A DNA stretch of 64,000 nucleotides from Anaerolineae bacterium (lineage in GTDB: Bacteria > Chloroflexota > Anaerolineae > Aggregatilineales > Phototrophicaceae): positions 558,001 through 622,000 of the forward strand of contig JALHQT010000001.1 in assembly GCA_022841825.1 (NCBI GenBank), read 5' to 3'. Of the stretch, positions 26,945 through 35,569 are shown one piece after another. Below the pieces are notes generated by a model. That model ran no database searches. It saw only the letters and a list, made by a program, of their open reading frames with translations, and was not told the origin of the DNA. Both the position numbers and the translations under genes were made by a program. Each line of letters begins with the position of its first letter. Positions within the stretch are counted from its first letter, which is position 1.

Positions 26945-27622
26945 TTAGGCTTCGTCAGAGCTTGGGGGGATGAGTTCGTGAATACTGTGTTTGACGGCGA
27001 ATGCCGCCGCCTCAGCGCGGTTTGATACGCCAATCTTGCCAAGAATGCTGCTGACGTAGTTTCGTACCGTACCTTCGCCGAGGTACAGCTTGATGGCAAT
27101 CTGTCGATTTGTTAGCCCGTGCGCAACAAACGCTAAGACGCTCAATTCCTGTGGCGTGAGCGCCGAGAATGCCGACCCTTGTTGAGCAATAGACTGCTTC
27201 CGCATTTCCGCGAAAATAGAATTGGTCATTGCTGGGTCCAACATGCTTTCGCCGCTACTCACTCGCTCAACCGCCTGGATGAGATCATTGTCGCCAACCC
27301 GCTTTAGGACATACCCTGAAGCCCCGGCTCGAATAGCGGCAAACAGTAGCTCATCCTCAGCATACGATGTAAGGATAAGAACGCGAATGTCCGCTGCCAT
27401 CTCCGTAATCTTTCGACAAGCTTCGATCCCAGAAATGCCAGGCATCCGAACATCCATGACAACGATGTCGGGCTTCAAATCCAACGCCTTCTGAGCAGCT
27501 TCTTCACCCGTGCCTGCTTCGCCAATGACCTGAAAGCCAGCTCGCCTCTCCAAGAGCGCACGAAGACCCGCTCGTACAACTGAGTGATCATCTGCGATTA
27601 GGATTCGCACAGGTTTCGCCAT
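26945..27622 (-). CDS. NarL/LuxR-family response regulator
   Basis: The protein has 225 residues. The receiver domain has DDHSVVR (DD 11-12), DIVVMDVRMPGISG (phospho-acceptor Asp57) and the LTSY segment. The C-terminal LuxR helix-turn-helix has LTPQELSVLAFVAHGLTNRQ and EGTVRNYVSSILGKI. The regulator should be phosphorylated by the divergent GAF/HisKA_3 kinase 123 bp away. Target genes are not visible. Confidence 0.95.
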   Translation of the reverse strand: MAKPVRILIADDHSVVRAGLRALLERRAGFQVIGEAGTGEEAAQKALDLKPDIVVMDVRMPGISGIEACRKITEMAADIRVLILTSYAEDELLFAAIRAGASGYVLKRVGDNDLIQAVERVSSGESMLDPAMTNSIFAEMRKQSIAQQGSAFSALTPQELSVLAFVAHGLTNRQIAIKLYLGEGTVRNYVSSILGKIGVSNRAEAAAFAVKHSIHELIPPSSDEA

Positions 27623-27745
27623 GAGTACTCTCCGCCCGCTAAATGCGTTATAATTCCCGCAACATTACGTTAGCTTGACACACTGCAAGGATTTATTCTA
27701 GGCTGATTCTCCCAACTGAGAAAGTCTCAATATCATGGAACGATC

Positions 27746-28852
27746 ATGACAGGTATCATCACTAGCCTTAGAAAGATTACGCTCGCCGTTATCGATGCGT
27801 CAAAAACTGGCAATGTTGAAGATGTACTTCAAGAGATTGCCCATACAGCCCGTGAATTGGTAGGTGCACGCTATGCGGCTTTGGGCATACCAGATGGACA
27901 TGGGCAGCTTTCGCACTTCCTGATCAGTGGCCTAAACGAGGCAGAAGCCAATCGAATTCCTCATCATCCGGTTGGTAAGGGTCTCTTGGGTGCCATCATG
28001 AACGAGCGGGTCTCAATTCGCCTGGATGAGATTTCGCATGACCCCAGGAGCGCAGGGTTTCCGAAAAATCACCCGGACATGAAATCCTTTCTGGGCGTTC
28101 CTATTCAAATTGGCGCAAATCTTTTGGGTATGCTTTATCTTTCAGACAAAGTCAGCCAAGAACCCTTTATGGAAGATGATCAGGCGCTCGTCGAAGCTCT
28201 TGCTGGCTATGCAGCCCTGGCTTTGGGCGGTATTGAACTGAGCAACAGACAAACGCGACTCTCCCTCCTCGAAGAGCGAGAACGGATCGCGATGGAGCTT
28301 CACGATAGCGTGATCCAGCTTCTTTACGCAGTTGGTATGGAACTTCAGCTCCTGAAAACGGAAGTTGATCACCCTGAAGCGCTGGCTGCCCCGATTAAAC
28401 ACGTAGATGAGGTTATTGCCGAAATTCGGCGATACATCATGAATCTCAAGTCTACAGAAGCGCGTCGCTTTACAACCTATCAAGGTATTAAAGCCACATT
28501 GGATCGCTTGTATGCCCCTCCTACCCTAACCATCGGACTTGAAGCGCCGGATGAGTATCCACCATTCGACGGACCAACCTTCGACTCCATATGCCAAATT
28601 TGTTCCGAGCTTGCCAGCAACGCGATCCGACATTCTCAGGCGACGCGCCTGAACGTGAATGCCCGGAAGGAAGCGAGCGAGTTCATCTTAACGGTCGAAG
28701 ACAACGGCGTCGGCTTCGATGTTCGGGATATTTCCCCTGGTTTGGGACTCTCCAATATTCGTAGACGCGCGCAGCTCTACAGCGGTATGGTTGAGCTTTA
28801 TGCAAGTAAGGGCAACGGCACGAAGGTCAGGATCACTTTCCCAATTCGCTAA
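27746..28852 (+). CDS. GAF-domain sensor histidine kinase of NarX/LiaS type
   Basis: The protein has 368 residues. A GAF domain (about residues 20-170) precedes a HisKA_3 dimerisation region with ERERIAMELHDSVIQLLY (phospho-acceptor His186) and an HATPase domain with SELASNAIRHS, VEDNGVGFD and GLGLSNIRRRA. This kinase class pairs with NarL/LuxR regulators, and the divergent neighbour is one. No transmembrane segment is seen, so the signal is probably cytoplasmic. The gene converges with the queuosine-transporter gene, 8 bp away. Confidence 0.93.
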   Translation: MTGIITSLRKITLAVIDASKTGNVEDVLQEIAHTARELVGARYAALGIPDGHGQLSHFLISGLNEAEANRIPHHPVGKGLLGAIMNERVSIRLDEISHDPRSAGFPKNHPDMKSFLGVPIQIGANLLGMLYLSDKVSQEPFMEDDQALVEALAGYAALALGGIELSNRQTRLSLLEERERIAMELHDSVIQLLYAVGMELQLLKTEVDHPEALAAPIKHVDEVIAEIRRYIMNLKSTEARRFTTYQGIKATLDRLYAPPTLTIGLEAPDEYPPFDGPTFDSICQICSELASNAIRHSQATRLNVNARKEASEFILTVEDNGVGFDVRDISPGLGLSNIRRRAQLYSGMVELYASKGNGTKVRITFPIR

Positions 28853-28860
28853 AGATCCGA

Positions 28861-29559
28861 TCAAAACCTCAGCGGGTTGAAATCGGTGTCGGTGTCAAAG
28901 ACATCAATGCCTTCGCGCTTCTTCAGCGCGTGGATGACGCGAATGGTCACGGGGGTGAAAAGAACCTCTATGCCAACCTTCAAAACATAATTCGTAACCA
29001 TGAGTGACGGAACTAAATCCCAAGGGAATACCCCAATGGCTCCAGCAACCACAAAAAATACGATGGTGTCAACGCCCTGTCCTACAACTGTGCTTCCTAT
29101 CGTGCGGAGCGGGAGCCACTTGCCCTGCGTCAACACTTTCATACGAGCAAGCACATAGCTATTGGAGAACTCGCCTGCCGCGTAGGCAACAAGGCTTGCA
29201 AGCGCCAGCCCGCTGACTCCCCCAAGGATAACGTTGTACGCCGATTGCCCCGCGTAACCCTCCCATGCCGGCTCGCCAGGCAGCACCCCAGCCAGCCACA
29301 CAAACGCCGCCATCAAGGCAGTCCCCAGAAATCCAATCCAAATGACAGTTCGCGAGCGTCGATAACCGTAGACCTCTGTCAGAAGATCGCCGAAAATGTA
29401 AGAAATCGGGAATACCAGGGTCCCTGCATCAAAGACGAGCCGTAACCCTCCCACAGAGATGCCAACATCAACGATCTTTGCGCTGCTTAACAAATTGCTC
29501 AATAACAACACGCAGACAAAAAGCCCGACAAGCAGGTCAAAATAAGGACTATGCTTCAT
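28861..29559 (-). CDS. Queuosine precursor transporter (YhhQ/DUF165 family)
   Basis: The protein has 232 residues from the ATG at 29559, with GAGG 6 bp upstream. It has six or more hydrophobic segments and the family signature ISYIFGDLLTEVYGYRRSRTVIW near residue 60. Members import preQ0/preQ1 for queuosine synthesis. No queuosine synthesis genes are in the window. The start region is divergent from the P-loop ATPase gene. Confidence 0.9.
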   Translation of the reverse strand: MKHSPYFDLLVGLFVCVLLLSNLLSSAKIVDVGISVGGLRLVFDAGTLVFPISYIFGDLLTEVYGYRRSRTVIWIGFLGTALMAAFVWLAGVLPGEPAWEGYAGQSAYNVILGGVSGLALASLVAYAAGEFSNSYVLARMKVLTQGKWLPLRTIGSTVVGQGVDTIVFFVVAGAIGVFPWDLVPSLMVTNYVLKVGIEVLFTPVTIRVIHALKKREGIDVFDTDTDFNPLRF

Positions 29560-29600
29560 TGAATGCCTCTGGAACAAATCCTGAGCGTAAAAGTTGCTGC

Positions 29601-29610
29601 TACAATTGTA
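29601..29610. promoter_or_regulatory. Divergent -10-like palindrome TACAATTGTA
   Basis: The 10-bp perfect palindrome reads as a TACAAT -10 box on both strands and lies between two divergent genes (29559 minus, 29639 plus). No good -35 was seen in either direction. Confidence 0.35.
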
Positions 29611-29638
29611 TCCAGCGCCAACGCTCGAGGCTTCAATA

Positions 29639-30769
29639 ATGTCGAATCTTGAACGCAAATATGCTCCTGACTTTCGTCGTGATGAAACTGCTTACGTGAT
29701 GGAGCGCTGGCTTGCGACTCAGTCATGTGCTTTGGTCGGGATTGGCAGTGTCGGCAAATCAAACTTACTGCGGCATCTTGCAAGCGCCAAAACTCAAGCA
29801 CATTACCTAGGGGATGCCCTCGGTACATCGTTCCGCGCGATTACAATCGACCCGAATATGTTGGGGTCACTACCCGACGCGGGCATAGCGAGCGATTCGA
29901 CGCGTGCCTGGGCAGGTTATGAATTGATGATGCACCGGCTGTTTCTGGCGTTTTACCCTTTTGAACAGCTCTCTAAAGATGAAGCACATCGGTTTTATGA
30001 GGTATACGAGTCGATCCAGGATGGCACCAATCCACTCTATGCTTACATGTCGCTTCGTCACTTCGAGTTAGCACTGGATCTGCTGTTTCGGCAAGGCGCG
30101 CGCATCGTGTTCATGTTCGATGAATTTGAAGAAATGATGCGTATGATGCCTGTGAAGTTTTTCCAGAATCTAAGAGGATTGCGGGATTCTTATAAAAGCC
30201 AGATGGCATACCTGACTTTTACACGAGCGCCATTAGACACCGTGTCCGCCCAACTCGGCATACCCGATGCCGACATCGAATCGTTCAACGAGCTGTTTAC
30301 CGACAATACCTACTTTGTGGGTCCGTACAATGAAGCCGACGCCGCGCGCATGTTGGCTGAACTGGCGATGCGCACAGGCAAGACTTTAGCGCACGATACA
30401 GCACAGACCCTGCTCGCGACCACCGGTGGGTACGCAGGACTTCTGCGATCTTCTTTTAGCCTGATCGAGCCTGGCGTTCTGCTCACTCCTACGCTCGATA
30501 ACATTCATAAGACAGCAAGTTACCTGAGCTTGCGCCTTCCAATTCGTACAGAGTGCCGTACGATCTGGTTAAGCCTTACCCAAGCTGAACAGTATGTGTT
30601 GCGTGCCGTCGCCCGTTTGGCAGCCTACGACGTAAACGTCGATACGCAAGTTGCTGTAAACCAACTTATCCAAAAGCGCCTGCTTCGCCTTGACAAGGCT
30701 TCCAACCAACTCTTCATCCATCCGCCTGTGTTCAGCGTGTATGTAAGCGAACACCGAGACGAAGTTTAG
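29639..30769 (+). CDS. P-loop ATPase of AAA/STAND-like type with winged-helix tail
   Basis: The protein has 376 residues. Walker A is GIGSVGKSNLLRHL near residues 34-47 and Walker B is ARIVFMFDEFEEMM near residue 158. TFTRAPLDTV follows, with a sensor-like position. The C-terminal part (about residues 290-370) is a winged-helix-like region with AEQYVLRAVARLAA. No sensor or effector domain is attached. The function is unknown. It is 5 bp before the YigZ gene, so both are likely in one operon. Starting at 29639 avoids an upstream extension that carries no domain. Confidence 0.8.
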   Translation: MSNLERKYAPDFRRDETAYVMERWLATQSCALVGIGSVGKSNLLRHLASAKTQAHYLGDALGTSFRAITIDPNMLGSLPDAGIASDSTRAWAGYELMMHRLFLAFYPFEQLSKDEAHRFYEVYESIQDGTNPLYAYMSLRHFELALDLLFRQGARIVFMFDEFEEMMRMMPVKFFQNLRGLRDSYKSQMAYLTFTRAPLDTVSAQLGIPDADIESFNELFTDNTYFVGPYNEADAARMLAELAMRTGKTLAHDTAQTLLATTGGYAGLLRSSFSLIEPGVLLTPTLDNIHKTASYLSLRLPIRTECRTIWLSLTQAEQYVLRAVARLAAYDVNVDTQVAVNQLIQKRLLRLDKASNQLFIHPPVFSVYVSEHRDEV

Positions 30770-30774
30770 CTCGA

Positions 30775-31380
30775 ATGGCTGACTATCTTCGCCCTTCCGG
30801 ATTATACAGAACCCAGATCGAAGTCTCGAAGTCGAAGTTCATCGCCACTGCGTATGTGGTTGATACTGTTCTGACAGTCAAACAAAGGCTGGCAGAAGTA
30901 CAGAAAGAGATGATGACCGCGAATCATCACGTTTATGCTTTTATCGTTGGGCATGGCGCAAGTGTGATTGAAGGCTTGAGCGACGCCGGAGAGCCTGGTG
31001 GAACCGCTGGGCAGCCCGTCATGGCAGTCTTACGTGGAAGCGGGCTTGGGGACACGTTAATCGTCGTGAGTCGCTATTTTGGGGGTACGCTTCTCGGTAC
31101 TGGCGGATTGGTACGGGCTTACACTGATGCTGCTAAGGCAGTCCTTGCCGGTGTGGTGGTAGAACGAAAAATAGATCGCACGCAGGTCTTGATCATTGTG
31201 CCCTACAGCGCCTATGAGCGCTCCATTCGGCTGATTAAAGAATATGACACTGTCATATTGGACGAGGAATTTGGGGGCGAAGTTACACTGCTGATCGAAG
31301 TCCCCGAAGGAGAACGGTACGCCCTGGAGGGGCGCATTAACGATCTTTGTGCCGGAAAAGCAACTTTCGCGGACTTGTGA
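30775..31380 (+). CDS. YigZ/IMPACT-family protein
   Basis: The protein has 201 residues. It matches the YigZ/IMPACT family: SKFIATAYVV, HHVYAFIVG, SDAGEPGGTAGQPVM and the signature VVSRYFGGTLLGTGGLVRAY. The C-terminal DUF1949-like part follows. The biochemical role of the family is still unclear. The ATG is 5 bp after the stop of the ATPase gene. Confidence 0.93.
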   Translation: MADYLRPSGLYRTQIEVSKSKFIATAYVVDTVLTVKQRLAEVQKEMMTANHHVYAFIVGHGASVIEGLSDAGEPGGTAGQPVMAVLRGSGLGDTLIVVSRYFGGTLLGTGGLVRAYTDAAKAVLAGVVVERKIDRTQVLIIVPYSAYERSIRLIKEYDTVILDEEFGGEVTLLIEVPEGERYALEGRINDLCAGKATFADL

Positions 31381-31386
31381 CACTAC

Positions 31387-31414
31387 ACAGGGGGAACAAA
31401 ATCGTTCCCCCTGT
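31387..31414. terminator. Perfect hairpin in convergent gap, no T run
   Basis: ACAGGGGGAAC (31387-31397) and GTTCCCCCTGT (31404-31414) form a perfect 11-bp stem with a 6-nt loop between two convergent genes. No T tract follows on either strand. Confidence 0.55.
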
Positions 31415-31429
31415 ACCTGAGCAGTGCGT

Positions 31430-32881
31430 TTACCCGACGACAGGAATGAGATTGGGGTCCCCTCGGACGACAACCTGGTTGGCAAGCACCCATCCGAAGC
31501 CGTTCGGCGAACTGACCTGTACCCATAATCCGTCCGCTGTGCGCGCAACAACGGGAAGCTCACCTGGCCCATTGACGAAACCTACCGCGCCGAAGTTTAC
31601 GCCGGGGGCTGCGTAAAGTGTCAATGACGTGCTGAAAATGGCGACCGGTGTCTCGATGGTCGCCTGCTCTAGGGCGGCACCGGGATCAATGACAGGGATA
31701 TTGTCGATGGCACCTCGGAACAGAACAAAATCTGTGTCAACCCAACCGGTGCCAAATGCGCCGCGCACGAGGAACCAGAAACCATCCCTGGAAATACCAA
31801 GCGCCTGTGCCTCATCACCGCCGCTAAGTGTGGCTACAACTGTGAATTCGCCCCCAGGACCGCTGCGCACATTCAGGAAGCTCGTATTGACGACCACATG
31901 TGGCATTGCAAGCGTCGGGAAGACAAATGAAGCCTGTCCGCCCCCCTGATCCGCAGCATCGGCAATTGTCTCGCGCGTATCGCCCTGCTCGCGCAGGATG
32001 TCTGAAGTGGTGTCTTCTCGGAAGCGCAAGACACTAAAGGGTATCCAACCCGTTCGACCGTCCGAAGTCTCGATCTGAGCAAATGTATCGCCAGAATTGC
32101 CAATCAGGAACACTTCTTCTCCGCTTCGCATGATCGGCAGCCCTTCACCGCTTCCACCTGCCGGACCGCTCGTCAAGCCGAATTCCGTCGCGTTGACAAC
32201 CATTACCGTCGCGTAACGCGCAGAAAGGCGTGTGATGACCTTGGGGGCTTCCACCCATCCTACGCCAAAATTCGGGACGTCAATGGCAACCCATTCAACC
32301 CGCTGGCTGTCGACCGAACGCCCCACGATGGCGTAGTCCGTAAGCCGATCAGAGACGGGCGTAAGAATCGTAACCGCAGGCGCATTGTCGGCAGGTGACT
32401 GCCGCAAATTGACGAATTCTACATTGATTGCGGCGCGGAACCGCTCGACAGTTGCGCTTGATGTAAAGCTGCTGCCGCCACCTTGCCCAGGGTCTTGCAG
32501 CGCGATTGTCGGCGCTTCTGGTGCCGCGAGCAGCACAGCCCCTATAGTATTGACGTTGATCTCTGGAACGACGCCGAAATTACCACGCGGCAGCGTGAAC
32601 TCAACATTTACCCATCCAATTCCAACCGGGGTTGAAACGAGATACCAAACCCCATCACTGCCCACACCCAACACAGGAAACTCGCTTCCGCCGACGACGG
32701 TTGCAAGGACAGTGTACTGGGCACCAGGACCCGTGCGTATATTCAGAAAACTTGTGTTGACAACGACAATGGGACTTTGAAACTGGGGTTGCTGACCAAA
32801 CGCGGGCATCGTCCCCAGAACCATGAGGATGAGGGCTACAATCAATGTGACTGCAAAGCCTGTGCGCGAGTGTTGCTTCAT
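31430..32881 (-). CDS. Secreted protein with multiple bacterial SH3 domains
   Basis: The protein has 483 residues from the ATG at 32881, which has a strong AAGGAGG site. A signal peptide (VTLIVALILMVLGTMPAFGQ) is followed by several SH3b-like modules: FLNIRTGPGAQYTVLATVVG, FVNLRQSPADNAPAVTIL, FLNVRSGPGGEFTVVATLSG and SLTLYAAPGVNFGAVGFV, with intervening similar units. The two NIRTGPG/NVRSGPG modules are very alike. It should bind the cell surface. No enzymatic domain is visible. Confidence 0.85.
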   Translation of the reverse strand: MKQHSRTGFAVTLIVALILMVLGTMPAFGQQPQFQSPIVVVNTSFLNIRTGPGAQYTVLATVVGGSEFPVLGVGSDGVWYLVSTPVGIGWVNVEFTLPRGNFGVVPEINVNTIGAVLLAAPEAPTIALQDPGQGGGSSFTSSATVERFRAAINVEFVNLRQSPADNAPAVTILTPVSDRLTDYAIVGRSVDSQRVEWVAIDVPNFGVGWVEAPKVITRLSARYATVMVVNATEFGLTSGPAGGSGEGLPIMRSGEEVFLIGNSGDTFAQIETSDGRTGWIPFSVLRFREDTTSDILREQGDTRETIADAADQGGGQASFVFPTLAMPHVVVNTSFLNVRSGPGGEFTVVATLSGGDEAQALGISRDGFWFLVRGAFGTGWVDTDFVLFRGAIDNIPVIDPGAALEQATIETPVAIFSTSLTLYAAPGVNFGAVGFVNGPGELPVVARTADGLWVQVSSPNGFGWVLANQVVVRGDPNLIPVVG

Positions 32882-33105
32882 GCGGTCCTCCTTGTGCGGC
32901 GGCGCAAGCAGAGAAATTTTGATATTGAAATCAGAACCAAGTATAAATCGCTTTACAGTATTGAGCAATTAATCTCGGTGTTCCCAACCACAAGTTCGTA
33001 GGGTGACCGCATGGAAGGGGTCAGCCGGGCGTTGTGGAGGCGCAATTCCCTTTGGTGCTATCCTTTGAACCATATCAACGTCACAAGATTTGGGGCAAAA
33101 GCCGC

Positions 33106-34122
33106 ATGAACCACCGACTACTCTTACTCGCCGCGCTGTTTATGTTGCTGATCATGCCAACGCTTCTCCGGGCAGAAGATGATCTGATAGGGATGCCAGA
33201 CGAGGTTATCGCCAACAATATCACGCCCAATGTGACGCGACTTCTGCCGAACGAACAAGCATTGTCTGATCGCGTCTATAAGCGTGTCAATGGCAGCGTC
33301 GCCATACTCGGCTCAGCCGGGGGCGAGCCGATAGGCAGCCTGGATAATGGCTTCAATTTCATCACCGCGCACGGGGTCGAAGGTGAATTCTCTCTGATAA
33401 ATGACGCTCAATGGCTTCCCAACGCGGTATTGAGCGACGTTGCGGTTTCTCGATTCGCGGGTGTCCTGCTTCCAGAGAACGAACTCACACTTCCGTTTGC
33501 CTGGGTGCTGGTTCACACCCGTGCGTCAAGCAGCCCAGGTACCGAGCCACTCGAATCCGATCCGCTTTTCTATCGCTACCAACTTGTCAATATTTTCGAC
33601 TCAGTCGAGATCGATGGTTGGCGCTGGTATCAGGTGGGTGTCGATCAATGGATCATGCAGACGCAGATTGCCAAATTTCTCCCCGTAGCGCGTCCACCAG
33701 AGATCGATACCGAGCGTTGGATTAGCGTCGATCTGTACGAGCAGGTCGTCGTCGCATATGAGGGTGTACAACCCGTTTTCACGACGTTGATTTCTTCTGG
33801 GCTTTCCCAATGGCCGACTAATGAGGGTCTATTCCATGTGTATGTTCGCTATCCGCGAACACTAATGAGCGGCTCCGAGGGCAACCCAGATTTCTACTAT
33901 CTGGAAGAGGTGCCCTGGACCATGTACTTCGATGGCGACATCGGTCTTCACGGTGCCTACTGGCATGATGGTTTCGGCTATCGCCGCAGCCATGGCTGCG
34001 TCAATATGTCGATTACGGATGCGGCATGGCTGTACGAATGGGCATCGCCGGAATTCGACTTTACAGTGTCGAACGACGTCGGACCCGCCGTTTACGTGTA
34101 CAGCAGCGGACTCTATCGCTAG
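33106..34122 (+). CDS. L,D-transpeptidase of YkuD type
   Basis: The protein has 338 residues. A signal peptide (LLLAALFMLLIMPTLLRAED) precedes an N-terminal region and a YkuD domain with the catalytic signature HGAYWHDGFGYRRSHGCVNM (catalytic Cys near 298, His in SHGC). These enzymes cross-link or attach proteins to peptidoglycan. The start at 33106 follows from the signal peptide. A perfect hairpin follows 7 bp after the stop. Confidence 0.93.
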   Translation: MNHRLLLLAALFMLLIMPTLLRAEDDLIGMPDEVIANNITPNVTRLLPNEQALSDRVYKRVNGSVAILGSAGGEPIGSLDNGFNFITAHGVEGEFSLINDAQWLPNAVLSDVAVSRFAGVLLPENELTLPFAWVLVHTRASSSPGTEPLESDPLFYRYQLVNIFDSVEIDGWRWYQVGVDQWIMQTQIAKFLPVARPPEIDTERWISVDLYEQVVVAYEGVQPVFTTLISSGLSQWPTNEGLFHVYVRYPRTLMSGSEGNPDFYYLEEVPWTMYFDGDIGLHGAYWHDGFGYRRSHGCVNMSITDAAWLYEWASPEFDFTVSNDVGPAVYVYSSGLYR

Positions 34123-34128
34123 TGCGCA

Positions 34129-34154
34129 ATGTGAGTGCTGTTACGCACTCACAT
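34129..34154 (+). terminator. Hairpin after the L,D-transpeptidase, no T run
   Basis: ATGTGAGTGC (34129-34138) and GCACTCACAT (34145-34154) form a perfect 10-bp stem with loop TGTTAC, 7 bp after the stop. The sequence after it is CTCTGC, so no T tract is present. Confidence 0.5.
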
Positions 34155-34204
34155 CTCTGCTATCATCGTGCCATTGAGTCGCTTGAGGTTACTTTGGCAC
34201 GACG

Positions 34205-35566
34205 ATGAAGACAATGGCATCCCAATACCCTCGCGCGGTGCAGACCGCGCTGGGAACATTACGCGGGCACATGGCGCGCTACGGCTATGTGCCTGCCGAC
34301 GTTCCGATAATTCAACCTGCTGACACGTTTCTAACCAGGGCGGGAGATCAGATCCTCCATAAGCTGTTTACTTTTGAGCGGCATGGTGTCTCCTTGGCAC
34401 TTCGACCTGAATTCACAACGCCCGCGCTTCGTCGATACATTGCAGATGATCCCCAGGGGTCATCGGTTGCACGGTGGCAGGTCGCGGGCATCATTTTCGA
34501 GGACGATCCGGCAGACGGCAGCATGTCTTTCGAACGGGCTAGCTCAGGGGCAGAATGCATTGGTCAGCCCGGCGCTGGGGCTGAAGCCGAGATCATTGCC
34601 ATGGCTGCCTCCGGATGCGCGTTGCTAGGTCAGCCTGTTGCAACCATAAATCTGGGTGATGCTCAACTCCTGCGCGCGGTTCTTGCGTCACGTGACATCG
34701 ACACTCGAACACAAAGATTCGTGCTTTCGCATATTTCCGTTCTCAAGGAGTTGCCGCGCGGAGTCGACTACATTCTTGATCGCTTCGATGCGCAAGTTGC
34801 CACTCCGGCATCCACTCCGGCGCTGGAAAGTGCGGCGATAGAGCAGGAATTCCGCGTCATACTGGAGACTAACGAACGCGGGCGCGCAATGGGTGGGCGC
34901 ACGCAGGCGGATGTCGCGCGGCGACTTGTCCAACGGCAGCAGCGCGCTGCGCAGCGCGAGCAACTGCGCGAAGTATTGGAGATACTGGCGCAGCTTGCCC
35001 ACATTCGCGGTCGTTTGCCGGAAGTGGCACAAGTGCTGACGGGCATTGCAGGAAGCGAGCTTTGGAGTTCAGCGCTCACGAACTGGGCAGATGTCATAAG
35101 GCTTCTGGATGTATACGGCTTCTCCGAGGACAAGGTTGTCGTAACCCCGATCCTGGCTCGCGACTGGGAATATTATTCCGGACTAACATTCGAGGTTTAC
35201 ACCGAAGATGGGCACCATGTTGCCGGTGGCGGACGCTACGATGAATTTGCCCGGCTGATTGGCGCACCTCGTGATATACCCGCAGTGGGATTCACATACT
35301 ATCTGGATGCTCTTCTCACTGGACAGACTGCTCAACCCGCAGATACCCTGTTTCTCGACGTGTGCGCGCCCGCCAATAAGGAGCACGGCATCCGGTGGGC
35401 ACAGTTGCTTCGAGAACGCGGCTTTCTGGTGAGATTAGCGGAGTCCGCCTGCGATGGTTTGATAACTGTCGTGATAAACCCTGATGCAAGCGCAGTATTC
35501 CTAGACAACCGCTACGAACTCTCCCAGTGTGACGATCTCATTGCAGCAATTACCAGGTGGCGATAA
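34205..35566 (+). CDS. hisZ: ATP phosphoribosyltransferase regulatory subunit HisZ
   Basis: The protein has 453 residues. It is a histidyl-tRNA synthetase-like protein with LALRPEFTTPALRRYIADD (motif 2 region), EYYSGLTFEVYTEDGHHVAGGGRYDEF (motif 3-like) and a C-terminal Rossmann-like part. Loss of several synthetase residues and position 3 bp before hisG identify it as HisZ. It usually allosterically activates the short form of HisG. Here the partner HisG seems to be the long form. The start could be ATG 34205 (MKTMAS). Confidence 0.9.
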   Translation: MKTMASQYPRAVQTALGTLRGHMARYGYVPADVPIIQPADTFLTRAGDQILHKLFTFERHGVSLALRPEFTTPALRRYIADDPQGSSVARWQVAGIIFEDDPADGSMSFERASSGAECIGQPGAGAEAEIIAMAASGCALLGQPVATINLGDAQLLRAVLASRDIDTRTQRFVLSHISVLKELPRGVDYILDRFDAQVATPASTPALESAAIEQEFRVILETNERGRAMGGRTQADVARRLVQRQQRAAQREQLREVLEILAQLAHIRGRLPEVAQVLTGIAGSELWSSALTNWADVIRLLDVYGFSEDKVVVTPILARDWEYYSGLTFEVYTEDGHHVAGGGRYDEFARLIGAPRDIPAVGFTYYLDALLTGQTAQPADTLFLDVCAPANKEHGIRWAQLLRERGFLVRLAESACDGLITVVINPDASAVFLDNRYELSQCDDLIAAITRWR

Positions 35567-35569
35567 CTC

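Noticed and set aside
29560-29638. Possible preQ1 riboswitch before the queuosine-precursor transporter
   Set aside because: No preQ1 aptamer pattern could be found in the short leader.
29639-30769. P-loop ATPase as an anti-phage STAND protein
   Set aside because: No sensor repeats, effector domain or defence neighbours; it sits with a YigZ gene.
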